Shown: one piece after another, positions 24,706 to 35,646 of the stretch
Position numbering within the stretch: position 1 is the stretch's first letter
Layout: each line of letters opens with the position of its first letter
Assembly (NCBI RefSeq): GCF_009765225.1
Contig: NZ_VMSF01000001.1
Location: 620,001 to 684,000, forward strand
Length of the DNA: 64,000 nt
Direction: 5' to 3'
Source of the DNA: Leifsonia sp. AG29
GTDB taxonomy: Bacteria > Actinomycetota > Actinomycetes > Actinomycetales > Microbacteriaceae
Position numbers and translations under genes: made by a program
The notes under the pieces: model-generated
Databases searched by the model: none
What the model saw: only the letters and a program-made list of their open reading frames with translations
What the model was told of the DNA's origin: nothing

Positions 24706-27180
24706 GTGGTAACCGCTCTCTATCGCCGCTATCGGCCCGACACCTTCGCCGACATGATCGGCCAATCGCAGGTGACCGAGCCGTTGATGACGGCGCTGCG
24801 CACCAATCGCGTGAACCACGCCTACCTCTTCTCCGGCCCCCGGGGCTGCGGCAAGACGACGTCCGCGCGCATCCTCGCCCGCTGCCTCAACTGCGCCGAG
24901 GGCCCGACCGACACCCCGTGCGGCGTGTGCGCGAGCTGCGTCGAGCTCAGCCGCGACGGCGCCGGATCGCTCGACGTCGTCGAGATCGACGCCGCGAGCC
25001 ACAACGGCGTCGACGACGCGCGCGACATCCGCGAGCGCGCCGTCTTCGCCCCCGCGCGCGACCGCTACAAGATCTTCATCCTCGACGAGGCGCACATGGT
25101 CACCCCGCAGGGCTTCAACGCCCTGCTGAAGATCGTGGAGGAGCCGCCGGAGCACGTGAAGTTCATCTTCGCGACCACGGAGCCCGAGAAGGTGATCGGC
25201 ACCATCCGGTCCCGGACCCACCACTACCCGTTCCGGCTCGTGCCCCCCGCGCAGATGCTCGCCTACGTCCAGTCGCTCTGCGACACCGAGGGCATGACCG
25301 TCGCGCCGGGCGTCCTCCCGCTCGTGGTGCGTGCGGGTGGAGGCTCGCCCCGAGACACCCTGTCGCTCCTCGACCAGCTGATGGCGGGTTCCGAGGGCAG
25401 CTCGATCGACTACGAGCGCGCCGTCGCGCTCCTCGGCTACACGCACGCGGCCCTCCTCGACGAGGTGGTCGACGCGATCGCTGCGCGCGACGCCGCCGGT
25501 GCCTTCGCGGCGGTCGACCGTGTCGTCCAGACCGGCCAGGATCCGCGCCGCTTCGTCGAAGACCTGCTCGAGCGGCTGCGCGACCTCATCGTCGTCGCCG
25601 CGACCAGCGTCGAGGGCGCCGCCGCCGTGCTGCGCGGCGTCCCGCAGGACGAGCTCGACCGGATGGGCGTGCAGGCCATGAAGTTCGGCGCCGCCGAGCT
25701 GAGCCGCGCCGCCGACATCGTCAACGCAGCCCTGACCGAGATGACCGGGGCGACCTCGCCGCGCCTCCATCTCGAACTCATGATCGCCCGCGTCCTCGTC
25801 CCGTCGAGCGACGACACCGAGCGTGGCGCCCTCGCGCGGGTGGAGCGCCTCGAGCGCCGTGTCGGCGTCGGGGACGCGCTGGGTGCGGGTGCGCCCGCCG
25901 CGCCGTCGGCTCCGGCCGCTCCCGTGGTGAGCGTGCCGGCCCCGGCACCTGTCGAGCCTGCTGCGCCACCGGCGCGGAGGGAGCCCCCGACGGCCCCCGC
26001 CGCCCCGGCTCGACGTGGGAGCGCGCCGACCGAGCGCGAGACGCCCGCTGCGGCTGCCCGCGTTCCGGCCGCGGTCGAAGAGCCTGCGCCCGCAGCCGAG
26101 CCCTCAGCCACGGCCGCGGCTGCGGCCGCTGCCGTGCCGGTCGGGCCCGTGAGCACCCAGCAGGTCAAAGACGCGTGGCCCCAGATCCTCGACGCCGTCC
26201 AGCGGGCGAAGCGAAGTGCCTGGATGGTGGTCTTCACGGCCCAGGTGCGCTCCCTCGCCGGCGATGTCCTGACGCTCTCGTTCCCGAGCGAGAACGATGT
26301 GCAGAGCTTCCGCCAGCCCGAGGCGGGAGGGTCGCAGGGCGTGAGCGAGTACCTCCGCCAGGCGATCGTCGACATCCTCGGCATCCGGGTCAAGTTCATC
26401 GCGCGCGCCGACTCGGCGCCCGCGGCCGCCTCCGGTTCTGCGCCACGCCCTGTCTCCGGTGCGCCGTCCGTCCCGGTAGCCGACCCGTGGCCCGGCGCTG
26501 ACGGAGGATCTGCGGCTTCGACCACGGCACCGGCTGCGCCCTCGCGCGGGTCATCCGCCCCTGCTGCATCGGCTCCCGCGCCCCGCGCCTCCTCGGCGCC
26601 GGCTGCACCGTCCCAGGGATCGTCCGCGCCGGCGACGCCGTCCGGCGCTGCGGTGACCGATTGGGTGACCGTGGCCATCCCGGGTAGTGGCGCGGCCTCC
26701 GCTGGCGCGGCCGAGGGGGCCGTCGCGACGCTCGAGCGCCCAGCACCCGCTGCTCCGGCCGCCGCGGGGGAGTCTCAGCGACCGGTTCCGACTGCGACCG
26801 CTGCCGCCACCGTCGCAGCACCGGTGGCCGCTCCGGTCGACGACGAGCCGCCGTTCGACGACGTCCCGCCGCCGGAGATCGAGCCCGACATCGAGCCGCC
26901 GGTGCCCGAAGAGCCCGCCGACTGGGCTGACGCCCCCGTCGAGGCGATCGTGGGCGCTCCTGCTGCCGTTCCGGCCGCCGCCGCTCCTGCGCGTCCCGCC
27001 TCGGCGCCCACGGGCGGCGCACCGGCCGCGGCCGAACCCTCCCGGAGCGCACCGGCCCGCGGCAGCCGCACGCCCACCTTCCAGGAGCCGCAGCGGTACG
27101 GCGAGGCCGTCGTCCGCGAGATCCTCGGCGCGACGTTCCTCGAAGAGAAGCCCGCCCCTCCCACCCCGGGAATGAGGTAG
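24706..27180 (+). CDS. dnaX: DNA polymerase III subunits gamma and tau
   Basis: An 824-residue clamp-loader ATPase. The N-terminal AAA+ domain has Walker [10 protein letters not shown] (44-52), a four-cysteine zinc module ([19 protein letters not shown], about 62-80) and Walker B ILDEAH. The arginine-finger position reads [10 protein letters not shown], a normal SRC-like segment. From about residue 390 the protein becomes long, alanine- and proline-rich, broken by a conserved tau-type block near 480-570 ([20 protein letters not shown]). No slippery A-run like that of E. coli is seen, so a separate short gamma form is not supported. The gene ends four bases before recR. Confidence 0.95.
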   Translation: MVTALYRRYRPDTFADMIGQSQVTEPLMTALRTNRVNHAYLFSGPRGCGKTTSARILARCLNCAEGPTDTPCGVCASCVELSRDGAGSLDVVEIDAASHNGVDDARDIRERAVFAPARDRYKIFILDEAHMVTPQGFNALLKIVEEPPEHVKFIFATTEPEKVIGTIRSRTHHYPFRLVPPAQMLAYVQSLCDTEGMTVAPGVLPLVVRAGGGSPRDTLSLLDQLMAGSEGSSIDYERAVALLGYTHAALLDEVVDAIAARDAAGAFAAVDRVVQTGQDPRRFVEDLLERLRDLIVVAATSVEGAAAVLRGVPQDELDRMGVQAMKFGAAELSRAADIVNAALTEMTGATSPRLHLELMIARVLVPSSDDTERGALARVERLERRVGVGDALGAGAPAAPSAPAAPVVSVPAPAPVEPAAPPARREPPTAPAAPARRGSAPTERETPAAAARVPAAVEEPAPAAEPSATAAAAAAAVPVGPVSTQQVKDAWPQILDAVQRAKRSAWMVVFTAQVRSLAGDVLTLSFPSENDVQSFRQPEAGGSQGVSEYLRQAIVDILGIRVKFIARADSAPAAASGSAPRPVSGAPSVPVADPWPGADGGSAASTTAPAAPSRGSSAPAASAPAPRASSAPAAPSQGSSAPATPSGAAVTDWVTVAIPGSGAASAGAAEGAVATLERPAPAAPAAAGESQRPVPTATAAATVAAPVAAPVDDEPPFDDVPPPEIEPDIEPPVPEEPADWADAPVEAIVGAPAAVPAAAAPARPASAPTGGAPAAAEPSRSAPARGSRTPTFQEPQRYGEAVVREILGATFLEEKPAPPTPGMR

Positions 27181-27184
27181 CCCC

Positions 27185-27781
27185 GTGTACGAGGGCATCG
27201 TCCAGGAGCTGATCGACGAGCTCGGGCGCCTTCCGGGCATCGGCCCCAAGTCGGCTCAGCGCATCGCGTTCCACATCCTCCAGACCGAGAGCTTCGATGT
27301 GACCCGTCTCGCCGAGGTGCTGATGGAGGTGCGCGACAAGGTCCGCTTCTGCGCAATCTGCGGCAACGTCTCCGAGGAGGAGACCTGCTCGATCTGCCGT
27401 GACCCCCGCCGCAACCCGGCCCTGATCTGCGTCGTCGAAGAGGCGAAGGACGTCGTCGCGATCGAGCGCACCCGCGAGTTCCGCGGCCTCTATCACGTGC
27501 TCGGCGGCGCGATCAGCCCGATCGACGGCGTCGGCCCCGACGACCTCCGCATCCGCCAGCTGATGCAGCGCCTCGCCGACGGCACGGTGCAGGAGGTCAT
27601 CATCGCCACCGACCCCAACCTCGAGGGCGAGGCCACCGCGACCTACCTCAGCCGGCTGCTCACGACCCTCGACATCCGCGTCACACGGCTGGCTTCCGGC
27701 CTCCCCGTCGGAGGCGACCTCGAGTACGCCGACGAGGTCACCCTCGGCCGTGCCTTCGAGGGCCGCCGCCAGGTCTCCTGA
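27185..27781 (+). CDS. recR: Recombination mediator RecR
   Basis: A 198-residue protein of standard length. It shows the N-terminal helix-hairpin-helix ([17 protein letters not shown]), a C4 zinc finger ([16 protein letters not shown], about 57-72) and a Toprim domain ([12 protein letters not shown] onwards). It loads RecA at gaps with RecF/RecO. The GTG start lies four bases after the dnaX stop, so the genes are co-transcribed. The ybaB/ebfC gene that commonly separates dnaX from recR is absent at this place. Confidence 0.95.
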   Translation: MYEGIVQELIDELGRLPGIGPKSAQRIAFHILQTESFDVTRLAEVLMEVRDKVRFCAICGNVSEEETCSICRDPRRNPALICVVEEAKDVVAIERTREFRGLYHVLGGAISPIDGVGPDDLRIRQLMQRLADGTVQEVIIATDPNLEGEATATYLSRLLTTLDIRVTRLASGLPVGGDLEYADEVTLGRAFEGRRQVS

Positions 27782-27831
27782 CCGGTAGCGGGGGGCGCCG
27801 TCACATGGAGGAACGCGAATATCACGGCCGG

Positions 27832-27837
27832 TAGGAT
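27832..27837 (+). promoter_or_regulatory. -10 box upstream of lysC
   Basis: TAGGAT lies 33 bases before the lysC ATG, leaving room for a short leader with a GGAG site. A convincing -35 is not evident. No lysine riboswitch fold fits in the 83-base gap. Confidence 0.4.
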
Positions 27838-27864
27838 GGGAATCCCCGTGAGTTCTGGAGTGCC

Positions 27865-30281
<2,417 letters not shown>

Positions 30282-30286
30282 TCGTC

Positions 30287-30328
30287 ACCGGGGTCGACTG
30301 TCTCGATATCGAGACAGTCGACCCCGGT
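30287..30328. terminator. Perfect 42-bp palindromic terminator after asd
   Basis: The arms 30287-30307 and 30308-30328 are perfectly complementary, with no spacer, followed by a short T-run (GGTTTTCC). In RNA it forms a long hairpin with a tiny loop. It separates asd from the mqo promoter and could work in either direction. Confidence 0.85.
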
Positions 30329-30354
30329 TTTCCGGGGGTCTCGCGGGTGCGGCA

Positions 30355-30360
30355 TAGGAT
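30355..30360 (+). promoter_or_regulatory. -10 box of mqo, leaderless
   Basis: TAGGAT stands 12 bases before the mqo GTG, placing the expected transcription start at or next to the start codon. No ribosome site is seen. Confidence 0.5.
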
Positions 30361-30366
30361 TGCAGG

Positions 30367-31857
30367 GTGAGCAGTGATCCCATCGACGTCGTCCTGATCG
30401 GCGGCGGCATCATGAGTGCGACGCTCGGAGCGATGCTCCAGCGCGTGCAGCCCGACTGGAGCATCCGCATCTACGAGAGCCTGGGTGAGGTCGCCCAGGA
30501 GAGCTCGAACCCGTGGAACAACGCCGGAACCGGGCACGCCGCGCTCTGCGAGCTGAACTACATGCCCGAGGCGTCCGACGGGTCCGTCGACCCGGCGAAG
30601 GCCATCAGCATCAACGAGCAGTTCCAGCTGAGCCGCCAGTTCTGGGCGGCCCTCGTGGCGGCCGGCGACCTGCCCGACCCGAAGAACTTCATCAACCCGA
30701 CCCCGCACATGACGTTCGTTCGCGGCCGCGACAACGTCACGTACCTCCGGAAGCGCTACGAGGCCCTCAAGGACGAGCCCCTGTTCGCGGGCATGGAGTA
30801 CTCGGAGGACCCGGACGTCATCGCCGAGTGGACGCCCCTCCTCGTCAAAAAGCGGAACCGCAAGGAGCGCATCGCGGCGACCCGGCAGGTCTCCGGGACC
30901 GACGTCGACTTCGGCGCCCTCACGCGCGCGCTGATCGACAACCTCGTCGACAACGGCGCCGAACTGGTCCTCAACCACAGGGTTCGCAGCATCAAGCGGA
31001 CGAAGGACGGCCTCTGGCGCATCACGGTCCGCCACGAGGTCGGTCACACCCCGCACGTGGCGACCGCCCGTTTCGTGTTCGTCGGTGCCGGTGGAGGCGC
31101 CCTCCACCTCCTGCAGAAGTCCGGCATCCCCGAGATCCAGGGCTTCGGCGGATTCCCGATCTCGGGCCAGTTCCTCCGGACGACCAACCCCGCGATCGTG
31201 TCCCAGCACCAGGCGAAGGTGTACGGCAAGGCCGCCGTCGGGGCCCCGCCGATGTCGGTGCCCCACCTCGACACGCGCGTCGTCGATGGTGAGTCGTCCC
31301 TCCTGTTCGGCCCGTATGCCGGCTTCAGCCCCAAGTTCCTCAAGACGGGCTCCTGGTTCGACCTGCCCGGCTCGGTCCGCCCGGGCAACATCGGGCCGAT
31401 GCTCGCCGTCGCGCGCGACAACTTCGACCTCATCAAGTACCTGGTCGGTGAAGTGCTCGCCAACCGCGAGAAGAAGATGAAGGCGCTGCGCGAGTTCATG
31501 CCGACCGCGAAGACCGAGGACTGGGAACTGATCACCGCCGGCCAGCGCGTCCAGGTCATGAAGAAGGACCCGAAGCGCGGCGGCGTGCTCCAGTTCGGCA
31601 CCGAGGTCGTGGCCGCGGCCGACGGGTCGATCGCCGGCCTCCTCGGCGCGTCACCGGGCGCCTCCACTGCCGTTCCGATCATGGTCGACCTGCTCAAGCG
31701 CTGTTTCCCCGACCGCTGGGACTCCTGGCTGCCGAAGCTCGAGGCGCTCATCCCCACGATCGGCACGACGCTCAACGACCGGCCGAAGGAGGCGCAGCGC
31801 GTGCTGTCCTCGACGGCCGAAGTGCTGCAGCTCACGCGCGAGCAGGTGGCGCGGTAG
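30367..31857 (+). CDS. mqo: Malate:quinone oxidoreductase
   Basis: A 496-residue FAD-dependent, membrane-associated enzyme that oxidises malate to oxaloacetate and passes electrons to quinone. The FAD-binding motif [14 protein letters not shown] is at residues 8-21, followed by the family segment [18 protein letters not shown]. Length is normal. It works in the TCA cycle beside or instead of malate dehydrogenase, as is common in actinobacteria. It has its own promoter and is bracketed by terminators, so it is a single-gene unit. Confidence 0.96.
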   Translation: MSSDPIDVVLIGGGIMSATLGAMLQRVQPDWSIRIYESLGEVAQESSNPWNNAGTGHAALCELNYMPEASDGSVDPAKAISINEQFQLSRQFWAALVAAGDLPDPKNFINPTPHMTFVRGRDNVTYLRKRYEALKDEPLFAGMEYSEDPDVIAEWTPLLVKKRNRKERIAATRQVSGTDVDFGALTRALIDNLVDNGAELVLNHRVRSIKRTKDGLWRITVRHEVGHTPHVATARFVFVGAGGGALHLLQKSGIPEIQGFGGFPISGQFLRTTNPAIVSQHQAKVYGKAAVGAPPMSVPHLDTRVVDGESSLLFGPYAGFSPKFLKTGSWFDLPGSVRPGNIGPMLAVARDNFDLIKYLVGEVLANREKKMKALREFMPTAKTEDWELITAGQRVQVMKKDPKRGGVLQFGTEVVAAADGSIAGLLGASPGASTAVPIMVDLLKRCFPDRWDSWLPKLEALIPTIGTTLNDRPKEAQRVLSSTAEVLQLTREQVAR

Positions 31858-31880
31858 GGCGCGAGACGCGTCGCGATACT

Positions 31881-31925
31881 AGGAGGTGCGCTCCGGACTT
31901 TGGCCGGGGCGCACCTCCCTTTCGG
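31881..31925 (+). terminator. Rho-independent terminator after mqo
   Basis: GGAGGTGCGC (31882-31891) pairs with GCGCACCTCC (31909-31918) and is followed by CTTTC. The gap from here to 32086 holds no recognisable gene. Confidence 0.75.
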
Positions 31926-32086
31926 TTGTGGCGCGTGGCTGTTACCGCGGCTCGTTGTCCGCAGGCCCGCGCCTCCGGACCGTCGCGAGATGCCACCAAT
32001 CGCCCCCTCACGCCCCGATCTGCGCATGTGGGGGCCATTAGCGAGCGTTCAGCTGTTGGGGGCGGCGTCCGGCCCCGGGATCTCGG

Positions 32087-32470
32087 TCATCCGTCGTCGT
32101 GGCTCACCAGTCGGACCGCGGAATTCGCGCAAGCCGCGGCGATCAGAAGGCTCGCGAACCCGGCGACGAGCCCGGCGGAGCCAGTGATCATGTTCAGAGC
32201 ACCGCCGATCGCGAAGATCCCAGCTAGGACGATGCTGCCGGTACGGGAGGCGGTCATCTTCCACCACGGTCGAGGTCCGCTGGCCTCGTGAGTGCCCCGG
32301 AAGCATCTCGCAGCGACCGTGACCGCAATAACCGTGACGAGCGTCCCCGCAATCCCACCGAGAGCCGGTTCCGTCGTCAGTCCGATAGCCAGCGACGCCG
32401 TCATCACCATTGCGAAGCTGACGACCACGAACGAGGCCTGAGCTGCCCGGGACCGAATGCGGATCGGCAT
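32087..32470 (-). CDS. Small four-helix membrane protein, unknown
   Basis: A 127-residue protein with about four hydrophobic helices (residues 12-30, 36-54, 78-95 and 98-118) and short polar loops. It is not recognised as a named family. It starts three bases after the stop of the secreted-protein gene at 32474 and is transcribed from it, so the two are surely an operon. Both genes use a less GC-rich codon set than the rest of the window, which suggests recent acquisition. A possible role is self-protection against or export of the secreted partner (inference only). Confidence 0.65.
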   Translation of the reverse strand: MPIRIRSRAAQASFVVVSFAMVMTASLAIGLTTEPALGGIAGTLVTVIAVTVAARCFRGTHEASGPRPWWKMTASRTGSIVLAGIFAIGGALNMITGSAGLVAGFASLLIAAACANSAVRLVSHDDG

Positions 32471-32473
32471 CAG

Positions 32474-33394
32474 TCACGAGACCACTGCGTACGTGTAGTA
32501 CGAGCAGTAGTTGTATCCGCAATCCCAGTAGGTAGCCCTGACTCGCTTGCTTTGGTAGTGAGCCTGCGAGACGGCAGAAGACAAAGCAGCGGGCGCCGAA
32601 CAGGCAATCGATCCGAGGTAGGGGAGCGGAACGAAGTGGCAGATGTTATTGATGTTGTTGATCATCTTCCACATCTGTTCAACATCAGCGCGTGAGTACG
32701 TGATGACATAGGTCTTGTAGGTGGGATCGGCCACGATGGGGAATACCGCTTCGGTCGAGAAGTCGACCATCTGGGTCAGGGTGTCGCCTTTCACTTCGTA
32801 CCATGTGGGCACCGGGTTGCCGTCGGCGTCCTTGGCCCACGGAGCGTCGAAGTGGCCAAGCGTTGTTCCATCGGAAGCGACGAGGTCGATACTGTGGTCC
32901 GGATTGGCGCGGAGGCGTTCACCGGGCCCGAGATCCATGGGGTAGTCGTATCGCTTCGGCGCCCCCGGATCGGCGAGAACAGTGCTGATGCGGATCGAAC
33001 CGTCGGATTGAATCGCAGGCACCGTCGAAGACCCATTTCGGTTGTCGTAGACGACGACACCGGGAGTGTGAACTTCCGCCGCTGGGCGTGCCTGGTCAGA
33101 ATATGGCAATCCGATCGTTAGCTCATGGCTTCCGGTGGAGACTTCGATTCCGCCGGAGGCTGTAACGGGAAGGCTGATGTCCGTTCCGCCCACCTCAGCT
33201 CGCATCGCGTCGCTCTCACCTGTGCCGTTTGGACTGCCGATCGTCTGTTCCAGCACCTCCGGCGCCACGTGGTTCACGGCGGCTAGCGCTTCCGACGCGG
33301 TAAGACTGTCAGGCTCGGCTGGCGCGAACCCGACCAAAGTGGTCCCCATGGCGAAGGCGACGGTGATTCCCGCGGCAATCTTTGAACGACGCAT
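32474..33394 (-). CDS. Secreted protein of unknown function
   Basis: A 306-residue protein with a clear Sec signal peptide (about residues 1-26, MRRSKIAAGITVAFAMGTTL). The middle (about 90-225) resembles a domain seen in many actinobacterial secreted proteins, with DGNPVPTWYEVKGDTLTQMV and a closing PIVADPTYKTY. The last 75 residues form a separate module with an ADVEQMWK helix, a hydrophobic stretch and four cysteines (NNICHF, SIACSAP, DCGYNYC), possibly disulfide-bonded. This layout recalls precursors with a C-terminal active module. Upstream lies AT-rich DNA likely to hold its promoter. Confidence 0.7.
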   Translation of the reverse strand: MRRSKIAAGITVAFAMGTTLVGFAPAEPDSLTASEALAAVNHVAPEVLEQTIGSPNGTGESDAMRAEVGGTDISLPVTASGGIEVSTGSHELTIGLPYSDQARPAAEVHTPGVVVYDNRNGSSTVPAIQSDGSIRISTVLADPGAPKRYDYPMDLGPGERLRANPDHSIDLVASDGTTLGHFDAPWAKDADGNPVPTWYEVKGDTLTQMVDFSTEAVFPIVADPTYKTYVITYSRADVEQMWKMINNINNICHFVPLPYLGSIACSAPAALSSAVSQAHYQSKRVRATYWDCGYNYCSYYTYAVVS

Positions 33395-33490
33395 GTCTAC
33401 TCCTTTTCGCTCGTCCTCGAGTGGTTCGCGTTCCTGCAGGAGGCAAGGTCACGAGCCCACTCATAGGGAAATGTAGGAGCTGAGCAATAA

Positions 33491-33503
33491 CAATACTGTA
33501 TTG
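33491..33503. promoter_or_regulatory. AT-rich palindrome upstream of secreted-protein gene
   Basis: CAATAC-T-GTATTG, a perfect 6-bp inverted repeat, lies in the most AT-rich patch of the neighbourhood, about 100 bases before the gene at 33394. It may be an operator; unproven. Confidence 0.4.
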
Positions 33504-33513
33504 AAATTTAACA

Positions 33514-33522
33514 TGTGGATAA
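33514..33522 (-). other. Perfect DnaA-box sequence 1
   Basis: TGTGGATAA is the reverse complement of the consensus DnaA box TTATCCACA. It lies beside an AT-rich tract in a 584-base region without genes. Confidence 0.5.
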
Positions 33523-33611
33523 CTTGATGCATGCTCGCTGTGTGGACGGCCCACCCTGCGCTTCGCGCGCCCGGCCCCTTGGCCGGCGGCGACCGAGGGC
33601 TGATCCGGCCG

Positions 33612-33620
33612 TTATCCACA
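33612..33620 (+). other. Perfect DnaA-box sequence 2
   Basis: TTATCCACA, the exact consensus, on the opposite strand from the box at 33514 and 98 bases away. No replication initiator or partition gene is near, so an origin is not claimed. Confidence 0.5.
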
Positions 33621-33652
33621 GGGCCGCGCCTCCTGTGCGCACTGAGACGTCA

Positions 33653-33733
33653 CTCGTGGCCCCCTCCGGGGGCCGATTCGCCCTCATAGGGGCCACGAGC
33701 GACCGTTCAACCGTTCAACCGTTCAACCGTTCA
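33653..33733. repeat. Inverted repeat and four-copy 8-bp tandem repeat
   Basis: CTCGTGGCCCC (33653-33663) pairs with GGGGCCACGAG (33689-33699). It is followed at once by four exact tandem copies of ACCGTTCA (33702-33733). Nothing coding is evident between 33395 and the ABC-F gene. Confidence 0.75.
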
Positions 33734-33797
33734 AGGCGCACAAGAGGCCGAGTACCGACGCGGGTCCCGGGCCTCGACAACCCAGCCCCGCGCCTGC

Positions 33798-33978
33798 TAA
33801 TCTCGTCCACGCTATGAAGTGACCACCTCCTCTCGTCCCGCGCCCGAGGCGCCGTCGACTGGAGTGAGGGTGAGCACCGGCTCTCCGCGTTCGCCGCGTT
33901 CTTCGCGCTCCGACGCCCTCCTGACGGATGATCGCCCGGCGGGAGCAGGCTCTCAGGAGCGCCTGGAAGGCGGTTGCC
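33798..33978 (+). promoter_or_regulatory. Possible attenuating leader of the ABC-F gene
   Basis: A -10-like TAATCT (33798-33803) is followed by a minimal reading frame ATG-AAG-TGA (33814-33822). A hairpin with CTCCTGA/TCAGGAG arms (33918-33924 and 33953-33959) lies just before the ribosome site GGAAGG. Leader ORF plus hairpin is the usual layout for antibiotic-inducible ABC-F genes, but these elements are short and could be chance. Confidence 0.35.
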
Positions 33979-35592
33979 ATGCGAACATCCACACTCATCC
34001 CTCTCCGAGCCGACGGGGTCTCGGTCCGTTACGGCGAGCGGCGCGTTCTCAGCGACGTCTCGATGACCGCGGGGCCCGGCACGCGGCTCGGCCTGATCGG
34101 CGAGAACGGGGCGGGCAAGTCGACTCTGCTCCGCGTCCTCGCCGGAGCGGAGGAGCCCGAGAAGGGCGTCGTCGCGCGTCCCGAGCGCGTCGGTTTCCTC
34201 TGGCAGGAGGTGCGATTCCCGCCGGGCGACACGCTCGGCGCTCTCCTCGAGCACGCCCTCGCCGATGTGAGGGCGATCGAGCGGGAGCTCGAAGCCGCGG
34301 CCTCGGCCCTCGCCGGCGCCGAACCGGGCTCCGATGCCCGCTACGATCGCGCCCTCGCGGCGGCCGAACGCGCGGAGATCTGGAGCATCGACGCACGACG
34401 GGACGAACTGCTCGACGGCCTCGGTGTCGGCGGGATCCCGCTGGCCCGGCGGATCGGGGAGGTGTCGGGCGGTCAGCGCAGCCGCTTCGCCCTCGCGGCG
34501 CTCCTGCTGAGACGGCCCGACGCGCTCCTCCTCGACGAGCCGACCAATCACCTCGACGATTCGGCGGCCGAGTTCCTCCAGGCGCAGCTGCTCGGCTGGG
34601 AGGGGCCGGTCGTCTTCGCGAGCCACGATCGCGCTTTCCTCGACGCGGTCGCAACGACCCTCCTGGACCTCGACCCGACCCGCTCGGGCGCGACCGTGTT
34701 CGGGGGAGGCTACAGCGACTATCTGCAGGCCAAGGCCGACGAGCGGGCGCGCTGGGAGAAGCAGTACGCGGACGAGCAGGCCGAGTTGGCGTCGCTCCGG
34801 CACTCGGTCGACGTCACGGCGCGCTCCATCGCCTGGTCCGGCAAGATCCGCGACAACGACAAGTTCGTGAAGTCGGTGAAGGGCAACGCGCTCGACCGCC
34901 AGATCAGCCGTCGGATCAAGAACGCCTCCGGGCGGCTGGAGGAGCTCCAGCGGGCGCAGGTCCGCAAGCCGCCGGCGCCGCTCGAGTTCGCGGGGATCCC
35001 TTCGGGGTTCCAGGCGCTCTCGGACGAGTCCGGCCTTCTGCTCCACGCTGCCGACGTCTCGGTGCCGGGAAGGCTCGGCGGCGCGTCGTTCGCCGTGGCG
35101 CCCGAGTCGCGGATCCTGGTGACTGGCGCCAACGGCTCCGGGAAGTCGACCCTCCTCGGTGTGCTCGCCGGGCGGATCGAACCGATGGGAGGCACGGTCC
35201 AGCGGAGGCGCGGACTGCGGGTCGGGCTGCTCGAGCAGGACGTGCGATACGCGGACCCGTCCGCGTCGCCGCGGCGCATCTACGAGACCGCGGTCGGCGA
35301 CCGGCGGGCCGAAGCCGTGCCGCTGGTCTCGCTCGGGCTGATCGCCCCGCGCGATCTCGACCGGGCCGTGGGGGATCTCTCGGTGGGGCAGCAGCGCCGG
35401 CTGGCGCTTGCCCTCATCCTCGCCCGGCCGCCGCACGTGTTCCTCCTCGACGAGCCGACGAACCACCTCTCGCTCGCGCTCGCGACCGAGCTGGAGGCGG
35501 CGCTCGGCCGGTACCCGGGCGCGGTCGTGGTCGCCAGTCACGACCGCTGGCTCCGGGCCGGATGGCAGGGGGAGGAGGTGCGGCTCGGGTGA
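33979..35592 (+). CDS. ABC-F family ribosome-associated ATPase
   Basis: A 537-residue protein with two nucleotide-binding domains on one chain and no membrane part, the ABC-F layout. Walker A motifs are GENGAGKST (41-49) and GANGSGKST (383-391); signature motifs are SGGQRSRFALAALLL and SVGQQRRLALALIL; Walker B segments are LLLDEPTNHLDD and FLLDEPTNHLS. A charged linker (about 235-320) is the P-site tRNA-interacting arm that reaches the ribosome. Such proteins either protect ribosomes from macrolide-, lincosamide- or pleuromutilin-type drugs or act as translation factors; the sequence alone does not decide. The ATG at 33979 has a GGAAGG site and fits the family start. Confidence 0.88.
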   Translation: MRTSTLIPLRADGVSVRYGERRVLSDVSMTAGPGTRLGLIGENGAGKSTLLRVLAGAEEPEKGVVARPERVGFLWQEVRFPPGDTLGALLEHALADVRAIERELEAAASALAGAEPGSDARYDRALAAAERAEIWSIDARRDELLDGLGVGGIPLARRIGEVSGGQRSRFALAALLLRRPDALLLDEPTNHLDDSAAEFLQAQLLGWEGPVVFASHDRAFLDAVATTLLDLDPTRSGATVFGGGYSDYLQAKADERARWEKQYADEQAELASLRHSVDVTARSIAWSGKIRDNDKFVKSVKGNALDRQISRRIKNASGRLEELQRAQVRKPPAPLEFAGIPSGFQALSDESGLLLHAADVSVPGRLGGASFAVAPESRILVTGANGSGKSTLLGVLAGRIEPMGGTVQRRRGLRVGLLEQDVRYADPSASPRRIYETAVGDRRAEAVPLVSLGLIAPRDLDRAVGDLSVGQQRRLALALILARPPHVFLLDEPTNHLSLALATELEAALGRYPGAVVVASHDRWLRAGWQGEEVRLG

Positions 35593-35611
35593 CGCCACCC
35601 CGCGGAGGCGC

Positions 35612-35640
35612 TTGCATCCGGTTCGAACATATGTTCGAAT
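35612..35640 (+). promoter_or_regulatory. Promoter with LexA-type SOS box
   Basis: A -35 TTGCAT (35612-35617) and -10 TCGAAT (35635-35640) are exactly 17 bases apart. The palindrome TTCGAACATATGTTCGAA (35622-35639) fills the spacer and overlaps the -10. Its core CGAAC-N4-GTTCG is the Gram-positive/actinobacterial LexA consensus. The start codon lies six bases after the -10, so transcription is probably leaderless and LexA-repressed. Confidence 0.85.
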
Positions 35641-35646
35641 AGGGAC

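Noticed and set aside
24706-27180. Programmed frameshift in dnaX producing a short gamma subunit
   Set aside because: No A-run slippery sequence or suitable pseudoknot is evident; the full-length tau-like frame is continuous.
27782-27864. Lysine riboswitch ahead of lysC
   Set aside because: The gap is 83 bases, too short for the roughly 170-base lysine aptamer, and no matching helices are seen.
33395-33978. Plasmid or chromosomal origin of replication
   Set aside because: Two DnaA boxes alone are not enough: no dnaA, dnaN, rep or par genes and no cluster of boxes or long AT-rich unwinding element.
33819-35642. 607-codon plus-strand frame overlapping the ABC-F gene
   Set aside because: Off-frame shadow; both Walker motifs and the ribosome site belong to the frame starting at 33979.
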